Shown one piece after another: positions 20,461 through 30,763 of a stretch of 64,000 nucleotides of DNA. The DNA is taken from contig CDRNVI010000027.1 in assembly GCA_977017575.1 (NCBI GenBank), forward strand, positions 124,001-188,000, read 5' to 3'. Source of the stretch: Paramoeba atlantica (lineage: Eukaryota; Discosea). Position 1 is the first letter of the stretch; each line of letters opens with the position of its first letter. The position numbers and the translations under genes are program-made. Below the pieces are notes generated by a model, which saw only the letters and a program-made list of their open reading frames with translations, was not told the DNA's origin and ran no database searches.

Positions 20461-22067
20461 AGGCAAGTGAAATTTTTCGTAAGTTCTTGGATGACATACC
20501 ACAGGAAAAGGTGCGTCACACTATTACCAGAACGCGAAGGACGTCAAAGGTCGCGTTACCGAAGGATTATTCTATTCCATTGCATATCAAGCAGGGTATT
20601 CCCCGGATGTCGGTTAAGAAGTTGAGAGAAATGATGAATGAGGCGACTGGTGATCGATTCGATGAGACATTGGAGACTTTATTACGTTTACCGGAACAGG
20701 CATCCACCATTCCGCTATATAAGTCGTTTTTGCCGCACAATGACATAAAGGAATTAGCAGCGGCGGGTTTCATTTCCAGAGTATCAGACGAAGAAGCTAA
20801 GGTGCGGCCGTCTTTGGATTGGGTGATACCTTTCACAGTTGTGGAACCTGGTGAACATGAACATTCCGAACGTCGTCGTTTTATAGCGTGGACGCAGGCA
20901 GATAATGATCGCATTAAGGAAATATATGAACCGTATGTCCCCGTTAGACATGCAGCGTATTATCTGCACCGCGCCAAAGAAGAAAGTGCCGTCAAACGGG
21001 ATTTGGCGTGTGGGTTTTGGCAGGTCGCAATACCAGAGGAAAGTCGTCAAAAGTTTCGCTTTAAAGACGCAAAAGGGGATCTATACGAATTGACTGTAAT
21101 GCCCATGGGGCATCGGTGCGCTCCCGAGTTAATGCACACCTTGACAGCAACTCTAGCAGGTGACAGAAATTACTGTACCGAAAAGCACGCGTTCTTTTAT
21201 TCCGGACTGGACGTTTATATTGATGGTATCCGTTTTGCCGCGCGGGATGAGATAGCAAATAAGTACGCTCGTTTTGTGGATGATAGAGCAGACAGATTAA
21301 ATGCCTTGTTTAAAGATCGTGGAGAGCCGCCCGCACAGATTTACACATTCAATGGAATCAAGTATTTTCATAGACAAGGGAAAGTGGCTTTAGGAGACAA
21401 AATTTCGCGGCGATTGCGACAGGATGACTTTGCTGCAGCCACTTATGCATCTTTGGAATCGGGGGTAGGCCGCCTTATTTTCGCCTCCGCTGTAATGGGT
21501 GTTCACCTTCCTCACTATCACTTGGAAATGAAAATTGTTCGTCGTCGGATTAATAATCTAAATCGCGACCCTACTTTGCTGGATAAGCCCGTTTCCTTAC
21601 CGACACCGGTGCGAATCGCACTTTCGGAGTGGCGAGATAAGCTGTTGTATAAAACTCCCGTCGATCCACCTCCACACCCAGACACGGTGCCGCATAACCA
21701 TATTTTGTGTACAGACGCATCCTCTACCGGATGGGGTGCGGTCCTGTATTTGGATTACGGGCAAGTCGTTTGTGCTGGGTCGCGGTGGCCACCTGATTTT
21801 GAGTATGAAGTCAATCGCGCAGAGGCACGCGCCGTTCGCCTCGCCTTTGAAAAATTTGGCCATCACTTTGGTAGGGATACGTGTGTAGATGTCTTCGTTG
21901 ATAACACTTCCTGCGTCGCGGCATTAAATCGTAAGATGTCTAATTCGGATGGTATTACGTCGGAGCTTCGCCGTTTGTTGGATTATTTAAAGCGTAAAGG
22001 GTTGGTCGTTAAAGCCCAGTATATTTGCTCGAAGGAAAATCCTGCCGATCCGTACAGCCGCATGTAG
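20460..22067 (+). CDS. YR-2 RT-RNase H
   Basis: The start is not resolved. The frame is open far upstream and overlaps the recombinase gene, and conservation with YR-1 and YR-3 begins at FRKFLDDIPQEKVRH. The first in-frame Met values are at 20073 and 20608, so an overlap or frameshift mechanism is possible. RT motifs are AVKRDLACGFWQVAIP (A), MPMGHRCAPELMH (B) and DVYIDGIRFA (C), with Gly in place of the second catalytic Asp. RNase H follows: CTDASSTGWGAVLYLDYG, NRAEARAVRLAFEKF, VDVFVDNTSCVAAL and KENPADPYSRM. The arrangement matches DIRS/Ngaro-type polyproteins. It makes and matures the element cDNA. Confidence 0.85.
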   Translation, partial: EASEIFRKFLDDIPQEKVRHTITRTRRTSKVALPKDYSIPLHIKQGIPRMSVKKLREMMNEATGDRFDETLETLLRLPEQASTIPLYKSFLPHNDIKELAAAGFISRVSDEEAKVRPSLDWVIPFTVVEPGEHEHSERRRFIAWTQADNDRIKEIYEPYVPVRHAAYYLHRAKEESAVKRDLACGFWQVAIPEESRQKFRFKDAKGDLYELTVMPMGHRCAPELMHTLTATLAGDRNYCTEKHAFFYSGLDVYIDGIRFAARDEIANKYARFVDDRADRLNALFKDRGEPPAQIYTFNGIKYFHRQGKVALGDKISRRLRQDDFAAATYASLESGVGRLIFASAVMGVHLPHYHLEMKIVRRRINNLNRDPTLLDKPVSLPTPVRIALSEWRDKLLYKTPVDPPPHPDTVPHNHILCTDASSTGWGAVLYLDYGQVVCAGSRWPPDFEYEVNRAEARAVRLAFEKFGHHFGRDTCVDVFVDNTSCVAALNRKMSNSDGITSELRRLLDYLKRKGLVVKAQYICSKENPADPYSRM

Positions 22068-22158
22068 TCAAAATGAATTGAAAGTTCATCTAATTCAAAA
22101 TATAGGTAGTTCCAAAAATATAGTATAACTTATTTATAACTTATTTATAACTTATTTG

Positions 22159-22200
22159 GTATATAGAATCATCAAAAAAAAAAAAAAAAAAAAAAAAAAA
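22159..22200 (+). promoter_or_regulatory. Conserved ATATAGAATCATCA motif with A27 in YR-2 3' UTR
   Basis: ATATAGAATCATC is followed by 27 A. The same motif plus A run occurs in YR-3 at about 52699-52734, with a second copy near 52742. It lies between the RT stop and B1. It could be a genomic record of a polyadenylation site or a purine tract used for priming. I cannot decide which. Confidence 0.45.
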
Positions 22201-22314
22201 CAGGTTATTAAGTGTGTGGGATAAGGCAGACCGTTTTCTTGTATCTGGAGTAGGCGCCACATACGAGTAGCAGTACCTGCGAGTGGGTATGTGTTGGACT
22301 GGCGAATGGGTGGT

Positions 22315-22995
22315 CCCCGCGTTGGACCCGTTCGCAAGCTCGTTGAAAGGGAGAGGTAAGTGTATGTTATTGTCATGGGATATTTATGTTTTGTCTTTTG
22401 CGCAGCTGTGACATTCTTTCATCTTTTTTGACATAGGAGATAACTTGGAATCATGTATAGGTTTGTATATGAGTTAATCGAATGTCTTTGCGAACAATAT
22501 GAAATTTGTTTTCCTTTTCTAAATATATTATGATGTAAAATTCTTGAAGTTTACGGATAGAATTTGACGAGAAATATATTTTCGAAGTGATATGGATAGG
22601 ATGCCCCGCCGGGGGGCATTGTACCTGTTTTTGTTTTAAACAATAAAATTGTGTTAATACTGATATACAAATATCCCGTAGTACGATATTCGAATATTTA
22701 TAATTCAATTACTCAGGTTTACTGTTCTCGACAAAAGTTTCCCCTCCCACCAGCCCCCAAACCACTCCCCGTGTTGGACCCGTTCGCAAGCTCGTTGAAA
22801 GGGAGAGGTAAGTGTATGTTATTGTCATGGGATATTTATGTTTTGTCTTTTGCGCAGCTGTGACATTGTTTCATCTTTTTTGACATAGGAGATAACTTGG
22901 AATCATGTATAGGTTTGTATATGAGTTAATCGAATGTCTTTGCGAACAATATGAAATTTGTTTTCCTTTTCTAAATATATTATGATGTAAAATTC
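22315..22995 (+). repeat. YR-2 B1-A2-B2 split direct repeats
   Basis: B starts CCCCG(C/T)GTTGGACCCG. A2 matches A1 over 198 bp. A C-rich spacer (CCCACCAGCCCCCAAACC) separates A2 from B2. The B1/A2 junction (22543/22544) is the expected recombination site of a circular intermediate. Confidence 0.85.
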
Positions 22996-23250
22996 AAAGA
23001 GGGTGTTTAGCGTCTCACAAAATCGGGCAGATGCTGCCCCGTTCATCATATTCCGAACTTCGTTCATATTCAACACTTTCACTTTCTTCACATGTAATGG
23101 TAGTTTGAGATCATCATGCATAGCGAGCTTTGTGGTGCGTCGGGTACGCACAATGGTGTAGCGGCTCTTCTCTTGCGGCATATCGCGCAAGTACTGGCGA
23201 AATAAATTTTCGGAGCTCACAACGTTTTCAGATGCATTGTCGCTTTCCCA
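22996..23250 (-). pseudogene. YR-1 RT gene, N-terminal piece
   Basis: Encodes LFRQYLRDMPQEKSRYTI and LPLHVKKVKVLNMNEVRNMM up to FCETLNTLF, where YR-2 was inserted. It aligns with the start of the conserved part of the YR-2 RT frame and overlaps the recombinase remnant. The tail of the longer open frame to 22903 (YLEKENKFHIVRKD...) is YR-2 B2 sequence. Confidence 0.8.
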
Positions 23251-23828
23251 GTTCCAAGAGCGAGCGCGGTAGTGACGGGATCTGAATTGTACCGGAGGAG
23301 GGATTCTATCTGTTGGTGTTTTGCCAGATTCTTCAGTTCGTCGATTGTGACCTTCCCATTTGCGACCTGTTTGAACAGCTCCGTGACCGCCCCTCTCTTG
23401 GCTGAATGTGTCCCAAAAGCTTGACCGAGCGTTTGCTTGATATTTCGATCCATCTGTCGTACGTTCGTTCGGCACATTGTGTTCCACGACTTGAGCGTAT
23501 GAACGTATTGGGCAAGCTCCGGGTGCCTTCCCCAAGAATTACTGTGTACATTGATGGTCGCCACTGGTTGCAACGCGACGCCTTTGTTCCTCTGCCCCAG
23601 GCGATTACTATTCTTTGCGAGGTCACCTGTACGAATCTTTCTGTCGTTAAATTTGCTGTCTCGGTCCAGCGGGAGGCAGCTTTCCAGCACAGTAGCATTG
23701 TCATGCTTTCCGATTGAGTCAGATTCTTTCGTAGCTTGTTCAAGAGGTATGGTGTTAGTGGTTCCATTTGGTGTTTCGGCTCCTCCGCACCCTCGGCTTG
23801 TAGCGCTTTGCAGAAAAACTTTATTGGT
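23217..23828 (-). pseudogene. YR-1 tyrosine recombinase, truncated and frameshifted
   Basis: The first half reads IKFFCKALQAEGAEEP ... CWKAASRWTETANL in one frame. The second reads ELAQYVHTLKS ... GTHSAKRGAVTELF ... LAKHQQIESLLRYN in another. A single-base loss near 23519 separates them. The Arg, His-Lys-Arg, His and Tyr positions are all present but in two frames. The N-terminal ~143 residues (YR-2 numbering) and gag are missing, because A1 joins directly to this point. YR-1 could not have integrated in this state, so the damage came after or during insertion. Confidence 0.85.
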
Positions 23829-24017
23829 ACAAAATTTTCGTACGGATATAATCTTCTATCCTTTACCAAAGTATAAATAATTGATGTACGATTAAACTCT
23901 GACAATTTAACTAAGTAAAAATCATAATATGAGAATATCATGTGCCCCGTGGGGCCACCCCCCCACCCTACAGGAAACTCGATATCCTTCGAACAATTCT
24001 ATTCGTAGACTTCTAGA
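23829..24017 (-). repeat. YR-1 A1 terminal repeat
   Basis: 189 bp match A2 at 8989-9177. The outer end is TCTAGAAGTCTACGAATAG on the element strand. It joins LINE-a at 24018 with only AGA shared. Confidence 0.85.
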
Positions 24018-25446
24018 GTTATATAGCGTAAAGAAACCTAAACTAAACTTGGAACAAGTACAAGAAGACCTTGCAAGCATAAAACACCCGAATATTGGCG
24101 AATGCGTTCTGAAAACTGAACTGATAGACAATGAGATGCCGCCCACAGACAGTGAAATAACAGCCGCTATAAGGGACCTTAAGACGAGGAAATCAGCAGG
24201 AGCAGACAAAGTGACTCCTGAGCATTTCAAATGCACAGGAATAAACACAGTGAACTGGTTTTCTGAAATTGTACGCATGTGCTGGAATAACTCACAGGTA
24301 CCCTCTGACTGGCTGCAATCAGATCTTTACCCGATCTTTAAAAATGCTGCCCAATCAAAGCAAGGAAACGAGCGCACAAAGGTAAATTCGTATAGGGGCA
24401 TCTCGTTAAATAGCGTGGCATCGAAAATTTTTGCCAACGTGCTTTTGAACAGAGCAAATCCCTGCATAGAACGACGTCTGCACGATTTACAGAACGGCTT
24501 CCGGAAAAACAGAGGAACTGACGACGCTATATTCATACTACGGCGGGTAACAGAAGAACTAAAAAGAAATCGGACACCACTCTATATTGCGTATATAGAC
24601 ATTATGAAAGCATATGATAGTCTACCGCGAGAAGTCGTATGGGAAGTATGTGAAAAGTTCAATATTCGGGGTAAACTTCTTATGGCCATCAAAGCACTGT
24701 ATAGAGGAACAAATTCGTGTATTCGATTAGGGGGGGACACCAGGAGCCGCCGATTTAAAATTCTAAATGGGCTTAAGCAAGGATGTCCGTTAAGCTGTGT
24801 ACTGTTTAATGCAGTTCTGGACTGCGTCATAAGGAGAGCTCAACAAATTAAGAGCATAGGAGTAGAAATGAACTGGCGACTACCAAACGGACGTTCCCAC
24901 CGCGGTGAAAAGGTACGTGGTCTGGATAAGATAGAATCGATTGCATACGCAGATGACATTGTTCTAATGTCAGACGAAAAGCACTTACTACAAAGCAGTC
25001 TGCAGACGCACTCAGACGTTATGGCTTCATGGGGATTAACTATCAATACGGACAAGACAAAGACTCAAGTCATTCAGACGCAAAACACAAGCGAATATAT
25101 TACATTAAGTTTGTACGTAGATAACAAACCAATTCAACAGGTACAACATTTCCGATACTTGGGTACCATAATCAGTGAGGACACGAGCCTCGACAGAGAG
25201 TTATCTAATAGAATACGATCCGCCAACATAGCTCTAAGGAATATGTCTATGTTTTGGCGAAACTCCGATATCTCGAACAGGACAAAGGCAATCTTTCTGG
25301 ATGCCTGCATCTTGACAAGATTACTATACGGAAGTGCCTCATGGGCACTTACAACTCAACAACACGACAAGCTCAATTTAGTTTACATGGGAATGGTAAG
25401 ATTTGCAATGGGAATACCTACCGCAAAAGCACTAAGGAACCCACAA
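24018..25446 (+). pseudogene. LINE-a ORF part 2: reverse transcriptase
   Basis: The frame continues from FASYFEE at 8711 with LYSVKKPKLNLEQVQEDL. RT landmarks in order: RKSAGADKVTPEHFK, VNSYRGISLNSVASKI, DLQNGFRKNRGTDDAIF, YIDIMKAYDSLPRE (motif A), LNGLKQGCPLSCVLF (B), IAYADDIVLMSD (C) and HFRYLGTIISEDTS. This order and wording fit RTE-like LINEs. The reading stops being LINE at ALRNPQ, where the RLE-II copy with its 9-bp duplication is inserted. The C-terminal segment reappears at 27150. Confidence 0.88.
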
Positions 25447-25470
25447 TTTTTTTTGATTTTCATGGAAAAT

Positions 25471-25597
25471 AAGACCATCTTTTTGTTAAGACCATCTTTT
25501 TGTTAAGACCATCTTTTTGTTAAGACCATCTTTTTGTTAAGACCATCTTTTTGTTAAGACCATCTTTTTGTTAAGACCATCTTTTTGTTAAGACCAT
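25471..25597. repeat. 17-bp tandem repeat, ~7.5 units, in RLE-II 3' UTR
   Basis: Perfect AAGACCATCTTTTTGTT units. The complement, GGTCTTAACAAAAAGAT, is closely related to the 18-bp unit at 58-59.7 kb (GGTCTTAAAACAAAAAGT) and to the 18-bp unit at 59910-59963 (GGTCTTAACAAAAGAAAG). Confidence 0.9.
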
Positions 25598-25706
25598 GAG
25601 ATGAAGTATGGAAAATGCCATTTAATGTTTGGTTGTAATCTGATAGTGATCTTAGTAATGATAAAATCTTGTAATAATAACATCTTGTAATATGAGATGA
25701 CCTGTT

Positions 25707-27140
25707 TTATTGCATTGTCTTTCGCAGTTGCGAAGCCAGGAGAGCTCCGTTCAATTCTTGAAGAAGCAACTTGAAGTCCTCAAGAATATGACGGCGTTCG
25801 AATCCGTTTGCATCCGCGAGGCTATGGAGGAAATTTATAGTGCTCTTGTTCATGGCACCACCTGTCAAAAGCGGTAGGCATACGAATTGCTCGCGCGGAA
25901 TTAAATTGGAGTCCACATATGTTGCGACTTTCTTTTTTTGAGCCTCTTGTAATAGGTGACTCGCTTTTTTTCCCAAGTGTGATTTCGCAAGTTCGTTGAC
26001 TACTGTGAGATCGTAATAAACTTCGCCCGTCGCCCAGAACACAACTAAGTCAGGTCCACTGCGGTGAAACGAATGTGTGCCACATTTCCTCTGATGATGT
26101 AGTTTTTGGCCATCAGCCACCGTTTCTGCACACTTCACACAACGAAATGTCGAGAACTGCCGAGGCTCTCGCTCGCACGGAAGACCAGCTTTCAGGCACA
26201 GATCGTATATGTGTCGAACTAAGGCATTGTGCCGTGTAGTAGCATTTGAGCCGAAACATTTCACACATCCCAGGAAGTGTGGTAACGCATTTTTCGCTTC
26301 GAGTATCATTTTGCATCCGGGGCACAGTATTGTATTGGGCATCTCGCTGTGAGCCAACCCTAGACGAGCCATAATCATCAACGTGAACTGTGGGGATGGG
26401 ATGTATCTTGACTTCGCTTGGAGCCAGTCATTATTGCCCTTTTCGCTGCAGACTTGAACTAGTGGTGAGAGGTCCTTGTCTTTCAACAACTCTTTGTGCG
26501 CGCGCTGGTTAGCCACGGCCTCCGTCACTTCTATAGATGCGCTTGCCTCACCAACCTTGCACACTTCCACACCCGTCACCCGAGCTGAATTGGTTTTCAG
26601 ATGCTCTAGAGAGACGCGTTTTGAAGCGTTGTAGGATGATGTCCGTATTTCGTTGGACGAAACAAGCCCTAGACCCCCCTGTTTCACCGGAAGGCGACAC
26701 CATGATAAATGTTTTTCGGATAGCTTTCCAAGCCAAGTTTGCAGCACTGCTTCAACTTTCTCGTCAAATTGCTTACATAGCGCTTCTGTCGCGTCTGGCG
26801 TGTGCACACGAAGATGGAATTTATGTCGTACATTGATGCTTTTAGATAACAGTAAGAGTGATATATTATTCAGCCCCATTGTTTCCAGCCTTCTGAAACA
26901 CGTAGAATGTTTTTTGAGCTTGTCTTGTAATTGCAGGCTTACTGCGGAAGAATCGCCAATGTATGCCCCGAGCGTTTTGGTTGTTTTAGATGCAGTTATG
27001 ACTCCTTCGGACTTCAGTTTGTCAGGCACCGGTATCATGTTTAGACCACCAAACCACACACACTTTTGTTTCGCCATTTTTACCTGCTTTTCAGTAAGTA
27101 GCGTGTGTAGTCTCTCGAAGGCCTTCACAATGGAATTCGT
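25707..27140 (-). pseudogene. RLE-II RT/endonuclease, C-terminal fragment
   Basis: It starts inside the RT palm (SIVKAFERLHTLLTEKQVKM, KQKCVWFGG) just past the catalytic box and runs to the stop. It keeps TLGAYIGD, CPGCKMILEAKNALPHFLG with CVKC, CVKC...H...C, and the nuclease core SGPDLVVFWATGEVYYDLTV. The nuclease half is complete and the polymerase active site is missing. The first residues predicted on this frame (MRCTFYRVALRL) are LINE-a antisense. Confidence 0.88.
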
Positions 27141-27149
27141 AACCCACAA

Positions 27150-27301
27150 GGACATGCACAAGCGCAAGGCTACTCGATAAAACGTACATCGCACAAGTAC
27201 ACACTTCGAAGATCCGAATTATGTCCATTAAGAGTAAAAATCGACACTCGCATTATGGAATTTGCTGGGCATATAGCAAGGATGCAAAACGACAGGACTC
27301 C
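27150..27301 (+). pseudogene. LINE-a ORF part 3: C-terminal segment
   Basis: It resumes in frame after ALRNPQ with GHAQAQGYSIKRTSHKY and reaches IMEFAGHIARMQNDRTP. The W/FAGH(I/V)ARM block is characteristic of the region after RT in RTE-like LINEs. RLE-I copy c cuts it at 27302. Confidence 0.8.
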
Positions 27302-30300
27302 TTTTTTTTTTTTTAATCACTATTTTACACAAGTTTACATATTATAAAGGAACCTAATATTCTGATCTGCTTATTAGGAGGAAGAGGAGGATGGGAGTAG
27401 CTCGGCTAGCGCATCGTCTTTGGCTAGGAAAGAGCAAGCAACTAGGTGGAAGAAGCAAAGTGAAAGAAGAAGCAAAGTGAGAGAAGACTGGGGGAGGGAG
27501 AGTATGCGAACACACTTAGTGACCTTCTAGTAGCGAAGTCCACCTATCCAGTTATCCTTCGGAATGTACTCACGTAGTTGAGATACCACCGTGTATGCGG
27601 ACATCTTTTCAATCTCAAGTTGAAATCCCTGTCGTACATTGTCGTAGTTCATTTTTGCGCGCTGCGCTATTGCCTTCAAAAGTGCCTTGGTGTCATTGTG
27701 TAGAAGGCCACAGTCTGAGGTGGCCAGACAACGGAAGTATTCACTATCGACACCCTTTTCGGAGACATATTTCTTGATTTTTCGATCGATCGCTTGTTGT
27801 ATGAGTGCTGAACTGGTCTGTTTCGCGTAACTGTTGCAACAGGTGTGCACCACCGTGAAGTCATAGAGCACTTCCCCCATGTGTGGCCACATGATGGCGA
27901 GATCAGGTCCCGAGCGGATACGGCGTGCTTTACATGGATGCTGTTCGGCTACGTCGGCGGCGATGGAGCATTTACATTTGGTGCAGTAATATGAGGAGTG
28001 AATGCGCGGTTCAGTGACGTTCGGAAGACCTGCTTTGGAACATAACTCTGATAGGTAGCGGACGATGTGGGAATGTTTGCGTGTGCAGTTCATACCAGGG
28101 CAACGAGAGCAGCCTGCAACATGTGGAATGATACTGGATGGGGATTCTTGGGTGCAGCATCCAGGGCATGTGACTTTGGCAGGAGCTTGAGGTAAACTGA
28201 TTCCTAACCGCATCATGAGTGTGTATCGAAATAAATAAGGATTGATATAATTGCTCGTGCTTTCGAGATGCAAGTTGTTCTCCATAGTGCGTTTCATTAC
28301 AAGCTCCAATTGCGAATTCTTCCGTAGCTCGCAAGCCTTCTTTTCGTGTTCCTCTTTCATCTTCTTTTTCAGCAGCTTCTGGGCGACTTCACTACGACTT
28401 TGTCCGTTGGCGTGTACTTTATCTCCACCTTTTATACCTACTGGAGCGTTATTGGGTTTTGGGTGCTCAACAATAGATTTCCGAGCAGTTTCAAAGTAGT
28501 ATTTCTGCTTCAAAGTCGAAGAGATCAATCCTAGGCCGCCTAGTTTCTGAGGAAGGACCGCTAGTTGCAAGGCTTGTGTGTCAGCTCCGCACCATTTCTT
28601 AAGAACTTGTTGAACGTGGTCTTCGAAGGTTTCGGCTAGCCGCGTGGTTGCTTCCGGACGATGAACTCGCAGATGATAATCTTGTCGCGGAATCGTGCAT
28701 CGACGTAGAATTGCGAGGGAGAGATTGCTTGGACCCATGAGCAGGAGTCGACGGAAGAGGCATTTGTGTTTTTCCATCTTCCGTAGAAGAAGATCTTTTA
28801 TCACCTCATTTGCTCCTATGTACGCTCCCAATATTTTAAGCGCATCATTCCGGGAGTTAACGCCTAAGCGGTTCAGAGACAATAGTTCGTCATCAAATGT
28901 AGTATTCTTTTGGAACCATTCACATTTCTGAAACTTGACATGCAGGTTAAGATCACTGGTAAGTTCGCGCAAGTGCAAGAACGCTGCCTCAAGTGACAAC
29001 ACGTTTTTCGAGCTTAGGGTCACGTCATCCTGGTATGCCCTGATCGTTACGTCGGGATATAGGCTGGCTACTTCTCGTATTGGGCTTTGTAGAAGGGCAC
29101 AGAAGTACATGGAGGATAGAGCTGAACCTTGGCGGATTCCGGAAGAACTTTCCAAGACAGCGTAGAGGGCATTATGCGCGAAGAAGAGGAGCTCCGAAGG
29201 TAGCCCATACTCAAAGTAGAACAGGCGCAGGAAAGGTTTGAATATGGGATTGCTTACCAGTGTTTGTGCAATGGCATCGCGTCGCGGGGTATTATACGCA
29301 TTGCTGAAATCTACCGTAAGCAACGCATGTCCGTCCTCGTATTCTTGAAGCAGTTCGTGGACAATGGATTCGCATGCATTTTTGTGTAGGACTCCTCGTT
29401 GAATTGGCGCAAAGAATGTCTTCAAGGTGGTTTCATGTCGCTGCAGTAGAATAGATCCACAGATTTTCAAAATAGTGTCTCCCATGGCAACTGGCCGTAT
29501 CCCGTTCTGCGGCTTTGGTAGGGCGATGATTCTGCAGCGAGTAAGGCGCTTCCGGACGCTTAGTGGAACTTCTCCGTTGATTACATCTCGAATCATGTGG
29601 CACAGTGAAAGGCATGATACATCATCGTCTACAAGCAACCGCATCATACTCTCACTTAGCCCGCTTGGCCCGGGGGAAGCTCCACGAGCCAATTTCTCAA
29701 CTGCCAGACGAAGTTCCGAACTTTCAACAACTCCGATGCGTGGGAAGTCAGCTTCCGGTATTTGGATAGGGGGTCCAACAGGATGCAATTCTCGTAGTTT
29801 CTGAAATTTTTCTTCGGCCGAAAGAGTGGAGTCCTTGTAAATGTTATCTAGAATTCGAGTGGCTTTCCCCAGATTCCCTGCTTTGGCTGTTCGCAACGCG
29901 TTTCGGATCGCGCGCCTGTCGATTTCTAGTTCGGCTCGTTGTTCTGCACTTAGATTTATGCCATCTGATAGCTCGTTACGTTCCTTTCGCACGTGTCCCA
30001 CTCTTTGGGTTCTTCTAATTGCATCCCGCACTGTAGCAAGTGAGTCTCGCGGCGCATTCATAAATTTGTGCCAGATCGCTGCTTTCTCAGAATCAAGTTC
30101 AACAGTGGCATAGCCTCGGATAATCGCACGGATGATTGCTACCACATGCACCGCGAAGGATGGCTCGATGTTGGGAAGGTCCGGGAGGGGGTCGAGATCG
30201 CAGCCACTGTCGTCAGACGAGACATTTTCTGATTCCTCCTCCAGGTTCTGGATCGCCGTCTCCACTTGAAGAAGTTTCGTCGCCCGAAGACTGTAGATTT

Positions 30301-30683
30301 TGATTTTGTCCGACTGTGGAAGGTATAAGACGCCGCTGGGTCCTTGGTTTCCTAAGGCTGGTACGTAGGATACTTTAATTTTAACATTGCCTTTTCGCGC
30401 GGTTCGTCCAACAACAGTCCCTTTCGACTTGTAGCCCTCTGAATTCTGCCGAAACCCCCATTCTATTACGCATTCAGTGCCTTTCCCCCATTTCGCTACG
30501 GTGTTGTGAACTTGATCTGCTGCTTTTGTGCTGTTGTTTCGCATCGCCATTTCTCCCTGATCAGCGTCGGAATCACTGTCTAGCGTCATTTGATCACGCT
30601 CACTTTCGATGTCACTCTCTTGCCCGTTTTCAGCTGTTGGAAACGAAAATTGTGTGTTGATTTCGCGTGCGATTCCAGAGTTT

Positions 30684-30685
<2 letters not shown>
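27302..30685 (-). mobile_element. RLE-I copy c: 5'-truncated, near-identical to copy b
   Basis: Starts with a T13 tail fused directly to 3' UTR position equivalent to 16716 in copy b, so a different poly(A) site was used. It extends about 680 bp further 5' than copy b. The right edge meets a T26 tract of another element, so the second target duplication cannot be seen. Confidence 0.88.
27527..30685 (-). pseudogene. RLE-I RT/endonuclease, copy c (N-terminus cut)
   Basis: The frame is open through 30685 (ENSGIAREINTQ...) without its original start, so the MTLDSDSD Met at 30589 is internal. It includes the beta-rich module (WGKGTECVIEWGFRQNSEG ... GPSGVLYLPQSDKIKI), RT motifs identical to copy b, finger CPGCC...GCSRCPGMNC (Pro where copy b has Ser) and the nuclease SGPDLAIMWPHMGEVLYDFT. 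Only about 100 N-terminal residues are missing compared with copy d. All catalytic residues remain. Confidence 0.88.
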
Positions 30686-30715
<30 letters not shown>

Positions 30716-30763
30716 AAGCAATCAAATTAGCAAAACTTTTTGTTTCCACAGATGTACCTTTTG
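30686..30763 (-). mobile_element. RLE-III tail, 52 bp plus T26
   Basis: A T26 tract is followed by the 3'-most bases of an RLE-III UTR (AAATAAGCAATCAAATTAGC, then CTTTTTGTTTCCACAG). It is an extreme 5' truncation, cut by the next insertion. Confidence 0.65.

Larger units (their letters stand above)
15111..22995 (+). mobile_element. YR-2: complete tyrosine-recombinase retroelement
   Basis: The structure is A1 (15111-15308), gag, [RLE-I copy b], recombinase, RT-RNase H, poly(A)-containing 3' UTR, B1 (about 22315-22543), A2 (22544-22741), C-rich spacer, B2 (about 22767-22995). A1 and A2 look identical over 198 bp. B1 and B2 differ at about one position over 229 bp, which implies a recent insertion. 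No target duplication is seen. The YR-1 frame reads directly across 15110/22996 once the element is removed. All three genes are open, so apart from copy b this is a candidate active element. Confidence 0.9.
8712..24017 (-). mobile_element. YR-1: tyrosine-recombinase retroelement (VIPER/TATE/Ngaro-like), nested host
   Basis: Read on the minus strand the order is A1 (24017-23829), recombinase remnant, RT-RNase H, B1 (9441-9178), A2 (9177-8989), B2 (8975-8712). This split direct-repeat layout is typical of Ngaro/VIPER elements. A and B copies are near-identical. There is no target duplication: left, internal and right junctions share only AGA (8709-8711, 9175-9177, 24015-24017). Gag and the recombinase N-terminus are deleted, since A1 joins directly to the middle of the recombinase gene. 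The RT gene was later opened by RLE-I copy a and by YR-2. Without nested inserts the element is about 3.2 kb. Confidence 0.85.
25447..27140 (-). mobile_element. RLE-II 5'-truncated copy in LINE-a (9-bp TSD)
   Basis: AACCCACAA flanks it at 25438-25446 and 27141-27149. The tail is only 8 T (25447-25454). Its 3' UTR ends in a 17-bp tandem repeat just before the tail. The RT core and N-terminus were not copied. Confidence 0.88.
6666..27301 (+). mobile_element. LINE-a (APE endonuclease, RTE-like), split by nested insertions
   Basis: Three collinear plus-strand pieces, 6666-8711, 24018-25446 and 27150-27301, join in one reading frame: APE endonuclease, RT, then a C-terminal EFAGHIARMQNDRTP segment typical of RTE-like LINEs. 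YR-1 (15.3 kb) separates pieces 1 and 2. A 1.7-kb RLE-II copy with 9-bp duplications (AACCCACAA at 25438-25446 and 27141-27149) separates pieces 2 and 3. The 3' end is lost where RLE-I copy c begins. Confidence 0.85.

Noticed and set aside
19242-22067. 941-residue protein starting at 19242
   Set aside because: The N-terminal part is antisense RLE-I and the out-of-frame recombinase region. Only the part from about 20460 is conserved.
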